DNA of 64,000 bases from Silene conica (GCA_029255685.2 CM055318.2:11351001-11415000); one strand, 5' to 3'; shown: positions 45,225 to 56,446, numbered from the stretch's first letter. Numbers and translations: made by a program. Notes: generated by a model from the sequence alone, not told the origin.

Positions 45225-45735
45225 TAACTGTCCTAAGGTAGCGAGACTGATTCCTTGTCGTATTGAAGATGTGGAGGGCGAATGGCTAGACGATAAGACC
45301 CAGTGCACGCACCATTACTAGAGCTTCCCAGTGACAAAATGTTTAGGGCAGGTTAGAGCAAGTGCAATGGTGAGCTAATGCACTATTAGCTTGAATGGCC
45401 ACATCATATATTTTAAGCTATATCATTTTAAGCAACAATTGCAAACAATGGTTTCAAGCTAGCTTAAATGTTCCCACCTGAAAAAAAAAATTCCAACTTT
45501 TATTTTTAAATAATTATTTTTTATAAGAACTTTAATTTGATAGGTTGAAATTTTGGAAAGGTCCATTTGTGCTAGTAGCTTAATGGGGCTACTAGCTTGA
45601 TTTAAGCTAATCCAAAAGTAGAGATACAATGGTTTGGCTACTAGCTTATAACTTTTCATATTTGCAAGCAAGTCCCTTAGCTAAACCATTGCACTTGCTC
45701 TTAGGTGGCTTTGTTAGCATAGTCCTTTCAAATTC
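45225..45735 (+). pseudogene. rrn26: mitochondrial 26S rRNA fragment (nuclear insertion), internally deleted
   Basis: AACTGTCCTAAGGTAGCGAG and ATTCCTTGTCG (45234-45260) match the conserved domain IV-V region of bacterial-type large rRNA. GGCTAGACGATAAGACCC and GTGCACG (45284-45310), AGAGCTTCCCAGTGACA (45320-45336) and GTTTAGGGCAGGTTA with GGTGGCTTTGTTAGCATAG (45341-45355, then 45701-45722) follow the order of plant mitochondrial rrn26 rather than plastid 23S. About 100 bases expected between the first two blocks are missing, and a Tourist MITE splits the last block. This is a nuclear copy, not a functional rRNA gene. The DNA from 45736 to 46720 may share the mitochondrial origin, but I recognised no gene in it. 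Confidence 0.72.
45356..45700. mobile_element. Tourist MITE (PIF/Harbinger-type)
   Basis: Perfect 16-bp inverted ends GAGCAAGTGCAATGGT/ACCATTGCACTTGCTC with TTA duplicated at 45353-45355 and 45701-45703. 345 bp, non-coding, with repeated TTTAAGCTA and AGCTAGCTTAA motifs. The TTA duplication assigns it to Tourist/PIF-Harbinger. It sits inside the rRNA fragment, so it inserted after that fragment reached the nucleus. Confidence 0.85.
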
Positions 45736-46730
45736 CCGAGCAGGGGTAAAGTTCCTTTTTCCCTTTGTAATTGTAAGGATAGGCGAAATGGGAACGCGAA
45801 ATGGCTCTTTCTCTAAAAAAGGAGGGAGAGGAGCAGGCTGTTTAATGCGTAAAGGATCCGGAGGAATGAATTTCATCTCATTCTATTCTATTATGAAAAA
45901 ACTCATATAGATGGCAAAGCTTGGTACAATACAGAAGAAAGAAAGTTTGACTACCAAGGCTGTTCTTCTTATACTTCTAGGGTCGATCACGCGGCAGGGT
46001 CGGGTTCTTAGTAAAAATGCTAAGAAAGTCTCGTCAATTGTGTCTTTCTCAGATGAATAAATTAGGAGACAATTCTCAATGAACTTATTTACTCGAGGAA
46101 AGGTAGATCTCAGTATTGCTTTGTCAAGCGCCCTTCTTGCCCTGAGAGGCGCCTAGTGTGTCTTAATCCTCTTCCTCGAGATTCAAATTCGTGTGAGTTA
46201 GCTGCTAAAAAGCCTATGAGATTAGAAGGGTTGTAACTCTCGGGCTTATTGGGTCCAGGTGTCATTAGAGATCGTAAGAGAATGCCCCTCTTTTGTGTTC
46301 TTGAGGGTATAGGAAAACATAAAGTAAACGGCTTGATCCCTCTCATTACATGATTTCCACGTACTTGCTCCTTCTTGCCTTGCTCAAATAACAGCACTAC
46401 TAATCTTTTGTTGTCTTCCATAAAAAAGCAGAGCTTTGTCTTCCTTTTAGGTTTAGAAGCGAGACTTATTTCTTTGCATAATGTGGTGCCTAGGATGGAG
46501 AAACTATCTTATCATCCAAATATAAGAAGGGTTAAATATTATAGCAGTGCATCATCACGAACTAATGCAGCCCCTTATATTTATTATAGAATATAAAGCA
46601 ATTTTGAGATATGGGATTATCGAGATAGATCGCAGGCCCGAGCTTCCTATATATAAGAGAGTTAAGGATAAGTGTCACTGCAAAGGAAACAGAATGACAG
46701 AGTTCCTGGAAGAAAACGAAAAAAATGGTT
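45736..46730. other. unassigned interior of the inverted-repeat element
   Basis: Higher GC than the surroundings, with small frames (103 and 93 codons) that match no family I know. The texture is compatible with plant mitochondrial intergenic DNA adjoining the rRNA fragment, but this is inference. Confidence 0.35.
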
Positions 46731-46957
46731 GAAGACACGCCATAGCTAATGGCGTGTATTGACGCTGAAACCCGCCATTCGTATTGGCGTGTATATGTGT
46801 TTCCATATTGCCCAAGCTCCTTCCTTTTGTTCACATAAACACCATAAACAAGCCATATGTAATGACGTGTTTAAGGCTCGGAAAAATCGAGCCTACCTGG
46901 ACACCATTTTGAATATTATTTTCAAATCCAACCCAAAACGACAATTACTTTGTTTTT

Positions 46958-47763
46958 ATTTGGTTCACGGTTCACGGTTTACCTATTTACTCAACGTTAT
47001 CTTCATAGACCGAACTTAATTATATATAATAAAAAAAACTTTGAAATTGTTATATTATTGATTTTATCTTTTACTTTATTTACACGTATTATAAAATTTA
47101 ATTATGTAGTTAAATATCGTTATGAATCAATTATAGACTTATAGTTGGTGGAAATAGTGACCATTTTACAAGTTCAATGAGTTTTCATCCTAAAACCAAT
47201 TGATAATGGGTGGAGTTTCCCCTTGGATTATAAACTTGATCACTCTTCTCTATTTATACGATGTGGAAAAGCTACATGTAAATTTTTACAATCCGCTATT
47301 ACCTATATTTGATCTTCGGTCCGAATTTTTGATTCAGGCCAATTTAATCTAATCCGATCCGATCCCTGAACACTCTATAATCAATACATACACGTTATTG
47401 GACAGGAATCAAGTGAATTGTCCAATTCAAAGCCATCAAATTCCATTCGAAGCATGTAAAAAAAGTGCAGTCACCAACTATTAAAACGTGCGCGGAGCAC
47501 TTAAAAATTATTCTTTTTGGCCATAGTAAAATTTAGGCATCACGCTTTGATTAATTTATACGTATGTGCTTTCTAGTACCACCAAACTAAATAAATTGTT
47601 AACATCTAAATAAAATGGTAAACGTCGTAAAAAGGAAAAAATATTTATTCATCTCTTTCAATCAATCTCTATAAAAGGAATAGAAAATAAAAGTCTCTCA
47701 TTGTTCCCTTAAATAAAGGAATATAGGGGTCCACCATCTTTCACACTTATTTAATTTCCCCAC
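46958..47763. other. intergenic, nothing recognised
   Basis: AT-rich, with a short TTCACGGTTCACGG direct repeat at about 46964-46979. No genes. Confidence 0.4.
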
Positions 47764-47952
47764 GAATTCTTATTTGCAACGGCACTATCCGTCGCAAGCT
47801 TGTGACGGATACCGTTTTCTCTCACAAAATACCCACTTTTTCTCTCTCTCTAACACTATTCCTGTGGTCCCCTTTTTCCACTACTCATTTTGTATCCATT
47901 TTATCTCACAAAATATCCGTCACAAATGGTGACCCGTCGCAATCAAGACTTA
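47764..47952 (+). mobile_element. MITE, AATTCTTATTTGCAACGG family, copy 2
   Basis: Nearly the same sequence as 3493-3681, sharing TATCCGTCGCAAGC, TGTGACGGATACCGTTTTCT and the ACCCGTCGCAA end. Confidence 0.62.
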
Positions 47953-48760
47953 CTATAATTTCCCTCCTTATATTCAGAATTAATTATGATCCAAAATTAA
48001 TTATGATTCGTAATTCCGTATTCTGATCTTTTCTCATTCCTATTTAAGTAATCGATTGCAGTAGTACATTTCGTCATTATCATAATGAAATACAATATGA
48101 TCAAATTATTGTAAATTGAATATTTAAATAACAATATACAACAATCCAATAAAATACGATATTTAACGATTCAAAAATTAAATCCAAAAAACAAAAATTA
48201 CCAACAACAAAAATAATTAGTCCAAGAATTAAATTACATTATATTTTCCAATCAAATCAAATACAAATTAAAATATCAAACAAGATAAAATACGATAAAA
48301 TACGATTACAACAGTCCGATATATAAAAATCATGTATATTGGAAAAATCAAAAAATCTTGTATATGAGCAGAACAAATAGTCTTTATGTTGAATTTAAAT
48401 CTTTTAGTTGAATCTTATATAAATTCAACTAAATATCTGGAAATATACAATAAAAATAAAAATCATGCACAAAAAATCGTCTTTTTGTTGAATTTAAATT
48501 AAAATACGATATACAACGCAACGGTACGATATATATCAGAATGATCCTATTTCGCCAATATCATCATAAAAATAAAACAAAAATCCTGTATATAAGCACA
48601 AAAAATAGTCTTGTAAATTCAACAAAAAAATCTGGAAATCTCTTTACTATAAAAGAAATAGATTTTAAAGAGTTCTTATTGGTCGATCAAAATTAGGAAG
48701 AGAAAAAAAAAATTAATTAAAGTAGGGTCACCATGATCATTCTACATAATTAATTATAGT
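47953..48760. other. AT-rich spacer between two MITE copies
   Basis: Contains repeated short phrases (AAAATACGAT, GAATTTAAAT) but no gene. Confidence 0.35.
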
Positions 48761-48938
48761 TAGTCTTGCTTGTGACGGGTCGGGTGGAGAGACGGATAAT
48801 GACACTCACAAAACGAATAGGGGACAAAGGTGGGGCACCCCATGTGCTTTCCTCTCTCCTCTAAATGGGTATTTTGTGAGACAAAATGGTATCCGTCTTC
48901 TCCTTGTGACGGATACCCTCCGTCTACAATGAGAATTT
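48761..48938 (-). mobile_element. diverged MITE of the same family, inverted (copy 3)
   Basis: Minus-strand relative of copies 1 and 2: TTGTGACGGATACC-type ends and a central TATTTTGTGAGA are shared, with several changes. It lies about 0.8 kb from copy 2 in opposite orientation. Confidence 0.5.
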
Positions 48939-49559
48939 GTGAATTAATTATCTTTCCTCAAACCTTCATCAATTTAATCTTTTCACTACTTTTTTTTGGT
49001 AAAGGGTAAGTATATACTCCCTCCATTTTTATCCATTTGATACATAAGAATTTTGCACAAGAATTAAGGCAACATTAAACAAGTATAAAAGGTACACCAA
49101 GTTGTAGAAAAACTGCTTTATTAGGGGCTTTATCTAGGCTGTTTAGATGTTAATCAACCTTGATTAAATAGTTTCCAGATTTACTATTCAAGTAATTAAA
49201 ATACTTTCCCACCATTTTTCAACTATTCAAAAACACCCAATTAACCACTACATTTCCCACCTTATTTCCCTCCTAAAAACATTTTTTCCTATAGCTGTCC
49301 ACCCTACATTACACTTTCCCAGCCACTTTATAAACCACAATCCTTATCAAAAATTACATTGTCCTCAAAAACTACAGTTTCCATTTCAGAAACTACAGTT
49401 CATTCTCCCAAAAAACCACATAAATTACAGATTTCATTCCATAAATTACAGTCTTTAAAAACAGAAGATAAGATGACTTTTACATGCGTGACGGAGCAGA
49501 AACGACAGGAAGTTGCAGTGTTTCTTCTAAGCAAGTCGAAGAATCACTAGTAGAAAAAT

Positions 49560-49840
49560 AGCTATTTGAGGCGTCAAAAATGAGGCCATTTGCGGCGTTT
49601 TTTGTGTAGCAGCAAATAAGGGGGCCGCAAATAGAAATTGTTATTTGAGGCGAAAAAAAACGCCGCAAATAATGGGGCTATTTGAGGCGTTTTCTGGCCA
49701 AACGCCGCAAATAGCTGACTTCTTTTTGAGGCGTTTTTGCTACAAACGCCGCAAATAGCTGACTTGTGTTTGAGGCGTTTTTTTCCCAAAACGCCGCAAA
49801 TGAGGGACATTGTTTGAGGCGTATTTCTTTGATGCCGCAA
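49560..49840. repeat. left subterminal array of the CACTA element
   Basis: Alternating TTTGAGGCG(TTT) and AACGCCGCAAAT units, at least five of each, mirrored at 53820-54040. Presumed transposase-binding sites. Confidence 0.8.
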
Positions 49841-50168
49841 ATAGATTTTATGAATTTAAAAATATTTTTTAATAATTATTTGGGCACAATTCATTTGATT
49901 CCTGCAATAGCACAATTTCTACCAGCCACAAATATTTTGCTCCAATGTCGTTTTGCTCAATGCATGTATGTCAACCGGAATAATGTCATTGCATATATAA
50001 CCAAAGCTAATCATCCAATACATACACTTCATTATATTACAACTACTACCATACTAGCTATTACCATCAACATTCTTCACGACTAACATTAAGAAGCCAT
50101 AAAAATCGGGAAGATGTTCTCTCTAATCGTTTAGGTAGAAATTAAAATCGGTACATACGAGTTAACGT

Positions 50169-52554
50169 CTAATTAACACATCGGTTGGTGAAGTACGTAG
50201 CCCACTTGTCCCGCACTTCATTTATCTCACCATTCGTGTATGACTGATCTTCTCCTTGTGATGAGTAGAAAACCTAAATATAACATAACACAAGCAAGTT
50301 ATTAGCTTAAAATCATCAAAAAATCACACTAGTGATTCATTCTGTATCTTTCACAAAATCGATATCCTTGCTATATGGAGTAGAATTCAAACAAATGCAC
50401 TATTACCAAAGACCGCAGACCAAAACAGCAAAACTGATACAGTGCACTATTACCAAAGACCCCAGACCAAAACAACTAATAATCTCAGACAAAAGCTTAC
50501 TCCAACAGTAACCAGGCATAAATATTGATGTGTGAAAAATTCAGTTGGCAAAAATTCAACAAAACAACAAACTCATACAGTGCTTCAAACTCGCTTTTGC
50601 TCGCAACGTAGTATGTGACAGCAGCAGCAGTAATAGTAAGCAGAAGACCGCAGACCCATACACAGACCAAAGTAAACGCGCTGTAGTAAGTAGAAGTGTG
50701 CGTGTGTGAGTGCAATGGTAGTGAACAATGGTTTATAAAGAGTGCAGTGGCAGCTATAGTGCAGTGGCAGAGTACAGTAGAGTAGTAGCATCTATGAGTA
50801 GAAGGTGGCAGCAAGTATCGTGTGCATTGACAAACGTAATAGAGCAGGAGTATGGTATGATCAGCACAGACCATAGGAAGGCAGAGAAGTAAAGCTAATA
50901 ACATCAGAGTATACAGCAAAGTGCCCGAACCCCTACAACAGAAAACCAGGCCAGCAGGAAGTGATGACACAGACGCACACAACAGTGGACTGAACAGGCA
51001 GCAGAGAATAGTCGTGAATGCAGATACACGGGAAAGAGCAGTGTGAGTCTTAGTGCAGATCAGATATAGCAGTGGTAGTAAAGAATAAGAAAAACATGTA
51101 TATATAGTAGAGGCTCTATACTGCTATACTACAGTGGATAAAGACCTCGACAGGAAGCAGCTGCATTAGAAGAGAAGGGAATGGATTCCTAAAGTACAGA
51201 TATAGGGATAGAGGAAAGAGCAAGGAAGATGTGATAGCATCGGTTCAGGAAGACTACGCTAATCCAGAAGCAGCTTTAACCGATATCTTAGGACCACACG
51301 TAGGCTTGACTATTTCATACAGGAGAAGATTATGGAAGACAATGGGACATACCTTCTCCAAATCAGTTATAGTTGTGCAACTCTTCACTATGTCATGCAT
51401 GAAACGCATCACGAAATAGCCAGACTCCACGCTCCCGTTTTGTTGAGGGCACTAGTACATTATATTAAAAAAATGATGATAGTCGTAATTGAAATACGCG
51501 GTCATGATATAAAATACGCTTAATGTATTCTGAAAATGTGTCAATTACCTTAATAGATTTCCACAATGGCTCTTTCCTTTTCACCTGTATTTCGCCACCC
51601 GACATTTTGTACCTTTTTAAGGAGCTACCATACAAAAAATTAACAAGGTGAATTGACAAGCAAAATTTACAACGTTAGTTCATAGAAATTTATAAGTAAC
51701 GCTCATGTAGCTAGGCTAGATAAACGTAAACTACGACCATTACTTGCCTGAGAACTATCATCTTCATGTATAACTTGCGACCTTCTTTAAGGGCAGCCGA
51801 GTCAAACTCATATATGGTATACGTTCGCGGAGAAATAGCGAGTAGAACCCAATGCTTACTGCATATAACAGCAATTCAATAAATCAGTAGCATCAATCGA
51901 GTAAGCAAATGGGTTTATAAGCCAGAACTCTCATATGCTAGTTAGCGGTAAAGTATTATAATAGTTTTACCTATCAATAATTGGGGCCAAGATGAATTCG
52001 TGGCCATTCTGAACTGACTTCTGAAATGCACTAGTAATATACGCAATTGCAATCTCCGCTTTTTTAATCAGTTTGACATCTGAAGTTGCATCAGGGCACA
52101 ACCATCCTATCCGAGGTTGGGTAACGACTTTGGCTAGATCATCTCGAAGTGCCCTGCATGTACATACGAGTGATTAATATAAGTCTACGTATATATTACT
52201 AATTCAAAGAAAATTTCAAATAGCTCTAAATAAATTACAAGACCTTATGAATATTTGAATGATCGAGATATTAAGCTCACACCCCTCGAGAAATTGGCTT
52301 AGATCATCTTTGTATACTATCGTCTTTTCATCTGTGTTGTGATAAAATAAACCGGCATCTAAGCAAATGTCATAAGTCTCTCCATCCATCATTGTACTAA
52401 GAAGTACTTGCAGCCATTGCAAGTCTGGACTTAAAGACTCCACTATGGGTTCCCCATCAACTGCTGCTTTTGTTGGCGTCACCGATAATTTCGTATGGTG
52501 TGAGTTGCTACCCATTACTTCAAGTTGTGAAGCTCGTGTGTCCTGCTCATCCAA
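50169..52554 (-). CDS. ULP1-like C48 peptidase gene inside the CACTA element, six exons
   Basis: SUMO-protease-fold protein of the type carried by plant CACTA and MULE elements. Minus-strand exons by splice consensus and conserved text: 52554-52244 (MDEQDTRASQLE... to IIQIFIR), 52153-51971 (ALRDDLAKV... to ILAPIID), 51858-51748 (KHWVLLAISPRTYTIYEFDS), 51623-51549 (LKRYKMSGGEIQVKRKEPLW), 51451-51353 (CPQQNGSVESGYFVMRFM), 50273-50169 (EINEVRDKWATYF, stop). His (HWVLL) and Asp (EFDS) of the triad are present. The expected catalytic Cys of VECGYF is Ser here (VESGYF). The third intron appears to use a GC donor (AG/GCAAGT). About 290 residues. Upstream exons may be missing. The loss of Cys suggests a non-peptidase role or early decay. 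Confidence 0.78.
50274..51352 (-). other. long last intron of the ULP1-like gene
   Basis: About 1.08 kb. Contains a two-copy direct repeat of TGCACTATTACCAAAGACC near 50396 and 50443. A 161-codon minus frame at 50497-50982 is low-complexity (Leu/Cys/His-rich) and I do not consider it a gene. Confidence 0.5.
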
Positions 52555-52639
52555 TCCAAGTCAAGTAATGCAGGAAAAATGCAACAAAAATGCTATGTTG
52601 AATAATTAAATGCTGCTAAGTTGAGTGAGCCACGGGAAG

Positions 52640-52850
52640 GTGTTGCTACAATTGTTGTTGATCCTAGGCTAGCCTAGGCTAGTTTCTTCATAATTAATGA
52701 ATCATAGATATCCAAAACAACAAAACCTCCAAACAAGAATGAAATGATAAGTAGAGTATAAGATATCCAAACAAGAATGAAATGATAAGTAGAGTATAAG
52801 TTGAGTGAGCCACGGGAAGGTCTTCTTTTGTGTTCCTGTGTTGAATAATT
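52640..52850. repeat. short tandem duplications in the CACTA interior
   Basis: CCAAACAAGAATGAAATGAT occurs twice about 39 bp apart (52729 and 52768), and TTGAGTGAGCCACGGGAAGG occurs at about 52621 and 52801. Local duplications of filler DNA between the two captured genes. Confidence 0.7.
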
Positions 52851-53086
52851 AAAGGCTTTAAGTAGAGTAGATACATCAATCATTTCTGAAAACAACAAAA
52901 CAAACCCAGGTAACTCATAACTCTTCTTTTACTCAAATACAGCCATTTGCTTGACTGTTGTTGACACTGGTTGTTGCTAAGAATTGAGGCACTTGAGAAT
53001 ATTACACTTTTTGCATTTGCTTTTCTTCTGATTCTACTTCCCAATGGCTAAGTGGGCTAGTTAGTGAATGACAAACCCTTATTATG

Positions 53087-53345
53087 TTACATTTCTGCTT
53101 GACTATTGAGTACTTGTGCTGATGATCCGGTAATACTAGGTGACAAGTATCGGTATAGTTTATCGGGGTCCATAACCCCGAAATAAGGATGTACTAAGGA
53201 TAACCCGATTATCTTCAAAGCATTCACCTCACTGTCTGGTTCACTAGCTCGAAGAGCGATATGAGGTGCAATGTTAGCCCCGGAGCTCTCTCCTCCTAGG
53301 AAAATTTGTTTGAAATCAACGTATTCATTTAACCATGGTTTATTA
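53087..53345 (-). pseudogene. carboxylesterase (CXE, alpha/beta hydrolase) fragment captured by the CACTA element
   Basis: On the minus strand INKPWLNEYVDFKQIFLGGE leads into SSGANIAPHIALRASEPDSE and IIGLSLVHPYFGVMDPDKL. This is the nucleophile-elbow region of plant carboxylesterases (family motif G-[DE]-S-[AS]-G-A-N-I, here GESSGAN with the Ser kept). Only about 85 residues are present. The oxyanion HGG segment and the catalytic Asp and His regions are absent, so it cannot be an enzyme. Upstream sequence loses similarity near 53345. This is a gene fragment picked up by the transposon. Confidence 0.8.
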
Positions 53346-53819
53346 ATAGCTACGGTATACTCCGTATTACCAACAATTATACATACATTAATCCAAAAAA
53401 TTATTAATCCTAAACATAAACACTCCAAAAATTATTAATCCAAAAACATAAACACTCCAAAAATTATTAATCCAAAAACAAAATATAATCCCTAACAATA
53501 ATAACACTGAATTTAACCATAAACATAAACAATGAACCCCAAATTTACATACCTAATATCCAAACAACATACGGAAGGCGAGGTGCGCGGTGGTGAAGGT
53601 GGGGCACGCGGTGGTGGTGGAGCACGCGGTGGTTGTGAGTAAGTTTGCAGCGGTGGTTATTTGGTGGAGGACGCGGTGGTGGTGGCGTAGGCAGGCGGAT
53701 TGAATTATTGGTAAAGTGAGAAAGAAGAGGGCGTCGTCGGTGGTTATTTCTGATGAATGAAGAATAGAAATTGGTAAAGTTTGAATAAGGCTGGCGTGCG
53801 CGCATCATTATTCTATTCA

Positions 53820-54040
53820 TTCCCTAATCATTTGCTGCGTTTTTTAATAACGCCTCAATTAAACTATTTAACGCCGCAATTACAACTACTTATTTGCTGC
53901 GTTTCTCGATATAACGCCGCAATAACCCTATTTGAGGCGTTTTTCAAAATAACGCCGCAAATCACCAAATAATTTTAATTTAAAAAAAAAACTATTTGCT
54001 GCTATTGGGATAAAACGCCTCAAATAGATAGCCGCAAAAG
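53820..54040. repeat. right subterminal array of the CACTA element
   Basis: TTGCTGCGTT, AACGCCGCAAT and TTTGAGGCG units in the style of the left array. Confidence 0.78.
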
Positions 54041-54905
54041 GCTATTTTTCTACTAGTGAATGGGCAGCTAACTCGCGGAATGTTGAAGGAAGCGGTGGAA
54101 ACGTTTGGTCTAAACCGACAAGTGATAGGCAGAATCTGGAAACTAACAAAGAAACCCAGAAATATTGGTGAAGGGTTAGATGTTAAAAGTGGTCAAATCG
54201 GAAACACAAACAAAAAACGTGTACTACCTGATCTCGAGTTCATTAAATCGCTTGAATGGGAAAAGCGCGATACTATGGAAAGAGTGACAGAGAATACCGG
54301 AGTTTCAGTGGGCACGGTTCACAAGTGGGTAACTCAAGGGTTACTCAAGCCCCACTCAAGCCCATTACATCCTCAACTCAAAGACGCGACGAAAGTAAAA
54401 CGATTGAAGCACGCACTGATGTACTTACAAGTGGAGCAGGCTATTCAAGATTTTCTGGATCTAAATGCAATTCCAGAAACAAAAATCAAGTTTGCAGAGA
54501 TGAGTAATGTCATCCACATGGATGAAAAATGGTTTTTCATCCAATACGATGGTCATAAGTTTTACGTAGTCAATGGGGAAGAGTTACCATACAGAAGCTG
54601 TCAGTCGAAGAGGTACATTACAAAGTTAATGTTCATGTGTGCAGTGAGCAGGCCAATATACTCAGAAAATGGCGAACTGTTATTTGATGGTAAAATAGGC
54701 ATGTTCCCCTTTAAAAGGGAGGTACCAGCAGCAAGATCAAGCGTAAACAGACCAAGGGGAACTTTGGAAACCAAAGCTATTGAATCAATAACAAGATAAG
54801 TCACCAAGGAATGCATCATTCAGCAAGTTATATAAGCCATCAAAACCAAATGGCCAGAAAGTGTAAGTAAACATATCTTAATTCAACAGGATAATGCTAG
54901 ACCAC

Positions 54906-56442
54906 TGATGCGTGTCTATTTTATGATGTTTTTTATCTATTTTTACACGCATTTGGTCGCTCATTTACTATGTTTTAGCCCTTATTTCCCAACAATCGTG
55001 TACTTTCGTATTTTTATGCACTTTTGCAGATTTATGCGGAAAATGGACGATTTAGCACAGAATTCATGTCCTCAAGTCTTTTGCATAATTAAGGAACGAA
55101 GGAAAGTCAACTGGAGTCTTTATTTAAGTGCGAAGAGTCAAAGCGAGAAGAAAACCGAAGATTTTCTTTGCGGAAGCGGACGACCGACCAACAAAACGGG
55201 TCGGCCGACCAGGCCTAATTTCTATAAAGTCCAAATCTTGAAGAAAAGCCCAAGATTTCAATTAAGTCCGTAAAAGAGGTCGACCGACCCACCAAAGTGG
55301 TCGACCGACCTCAGCGAAGCCCAGGAACAGTTTTCGGAAATAAATTAGAAGTAGGAGTCTTTAGGAAACTCTGAAGCTTTTGCCCTATATAAGCTAATCT
55401 TGTAATTAGGGTTTATCATCCAGTTTTATTTAGAAGAAGTTACAATCTAGTTTTATTCCAGTTTTAGTTTTGTTCTTTCAATAATTCTCAAGCATTCATC
55501 AATAAAGTTTGTTCCTTTTTGCCTTAATCCCAATTCTGGTAATTACTCTTTTAATCTAGCTTTATTATTGTTCTTATTATTATTACATTCGTTTAAGTCA
55601 GAATCTCAAGCCTTGTTAATTCTTGCATGTTTAGATTATTTACTATGTTTACCATGTTTATTCCCGCTTTCATAATCGTCTTAATAACCATGAGTAGCTA
55701 AATTTCATATGTTAGGATGTAGGGGATGAATATGCGTAGGTAGTAGAAATTCTGAGACCGACTTGTAACAGAGCCAAGGTCGGCCGACTCAATTAGTGGG
55801 TCGGTCGACCGAGGCGGTGGTCGGCCGACTGGAATAGCTGGTCGGTCGACCACTCGCGCATGAATCCTGTTTCGTCTTTCCTTTTTGACTATAATATCCT
55901 ACAATGAGACTGAAAGGAGACTTGTAGGACGTTAGTAATGACCTACCCAAGATTGAGAGATACGGGAAGGGCATTGATTTACACCTTAAGACGGCTAGGT
56001 TACTTAAGACTGAAAGGTATGTGACCTAGGATTTAGGAATCACCCTTATTGTTGACACCCAATAATTGTGAGACCTAGGAACTAATAGCATAGGCCGAAA
56101 GGAGCTATTAGGTACCATAGACCGAAAGGATATGCTACACCCTTTACGCGACTGCAATACATTTTGACCTTAGGATTTATATTACTTTAGCTATTTATTA
56201 CCCAAACATCCTAGCATCTCTTTTATTATATTTTTATTCTCATCTTTCATTATTTGTTTATTTTGATCTTTGCTTAGACTTAGTAACAACCAATTCAAAC
56301 CCCCAAATTGTTACCTTAAAACATTAACACCAAACAATAAACATTCCCCACCTCCTTGTGGTTCGACCCTGACTTTCACTATCTATAGTTAAAGTTTAGG
56401 AATTATAAATTTTATCTTTGGTACCCTCAACGACGGGCATCA
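54906..56442 (+). repeat. 5' LTR of the Athila-like element
   Basis: 1537 bp with four pairs of GGTCGACCGACC-type motifs (55178/55199, 55278/55299, 55778/55799, 55819/55840). CTATATAAGC near 55384 is a plausible promoter box. Confidence 0.93.
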
Positions 56443-56446
56443 AATT

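Larger units (their letters stand above)
27028..46957. mobile_element. inverted-repeat DNA element carrying mitochondrial DNA, split by retroelements
   Basis: The left arm starts AAAAACAAAGTAATTGTCC at 27028, is cut at 27055 and resumes at 44944. The right arm on the minus strand starts AAAAACAAAGTAATTGTCG at 46957. Beyond the 17.9 kb insert both arms continue in register: GGAATTGAAA versus GGATTTGAAA, AAAATGATGTCCA versus AAAATGGTGTCCA, CTTAAACATG versus CTTAAACACG. Subterminal ACACGCCAT/ATGGCGTGT motifs occur on both sides. Without its inserts the element is about 2 kb. No transposase and no clear target duplication were found; MULE-like or foldback are possible. It contains the 26S rRNA fragment at 45225-45735. 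Confidence 0.6.
49545..54058. mobile_element. non-autonomous CACTA element carrying host gene sequence
   Basis: The ends CACTAGTAGAAAAATAGC and GCTATTTTTCTACTAGTG are perfect over 18 bp, flanked by the 3-bp duplication AAT (49542-49544, 54059-54061). Subterminal TTTGAGGCG/AACGCCGCAAAT units fill 49560-49840 and 53820-54040. That is CACTA (En/Spm) architecture, 4514 bp. No Transposase_21-type gene is present. The cargo is a ULP1-like gene and a carboxylesterase fragment, both on the minus strand. A GTGGTGG-rich stretch lies at 53580-53700. It inserted exactly inside the mariner transposase. Confidence 0.92.

Noticed and set aside
45225-45735. Functional large-subunit rRNA gene
   Set aside because: Only a few blocks of domain V, with missing sequence and a MITE inside; it cannot be a working rRNA.
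50497-50982. 161-codon minus-strand frame as a gene
   Set aside because: Leu/Cys/His-rich low-complexity sequence within an intron of the ULP1-like gene.
53545-53820. Pro/Arg/His-rich minus frame as a protein
   Set aside because: It arises from a GTGGTGG simple-repeat stretch and has no domain.
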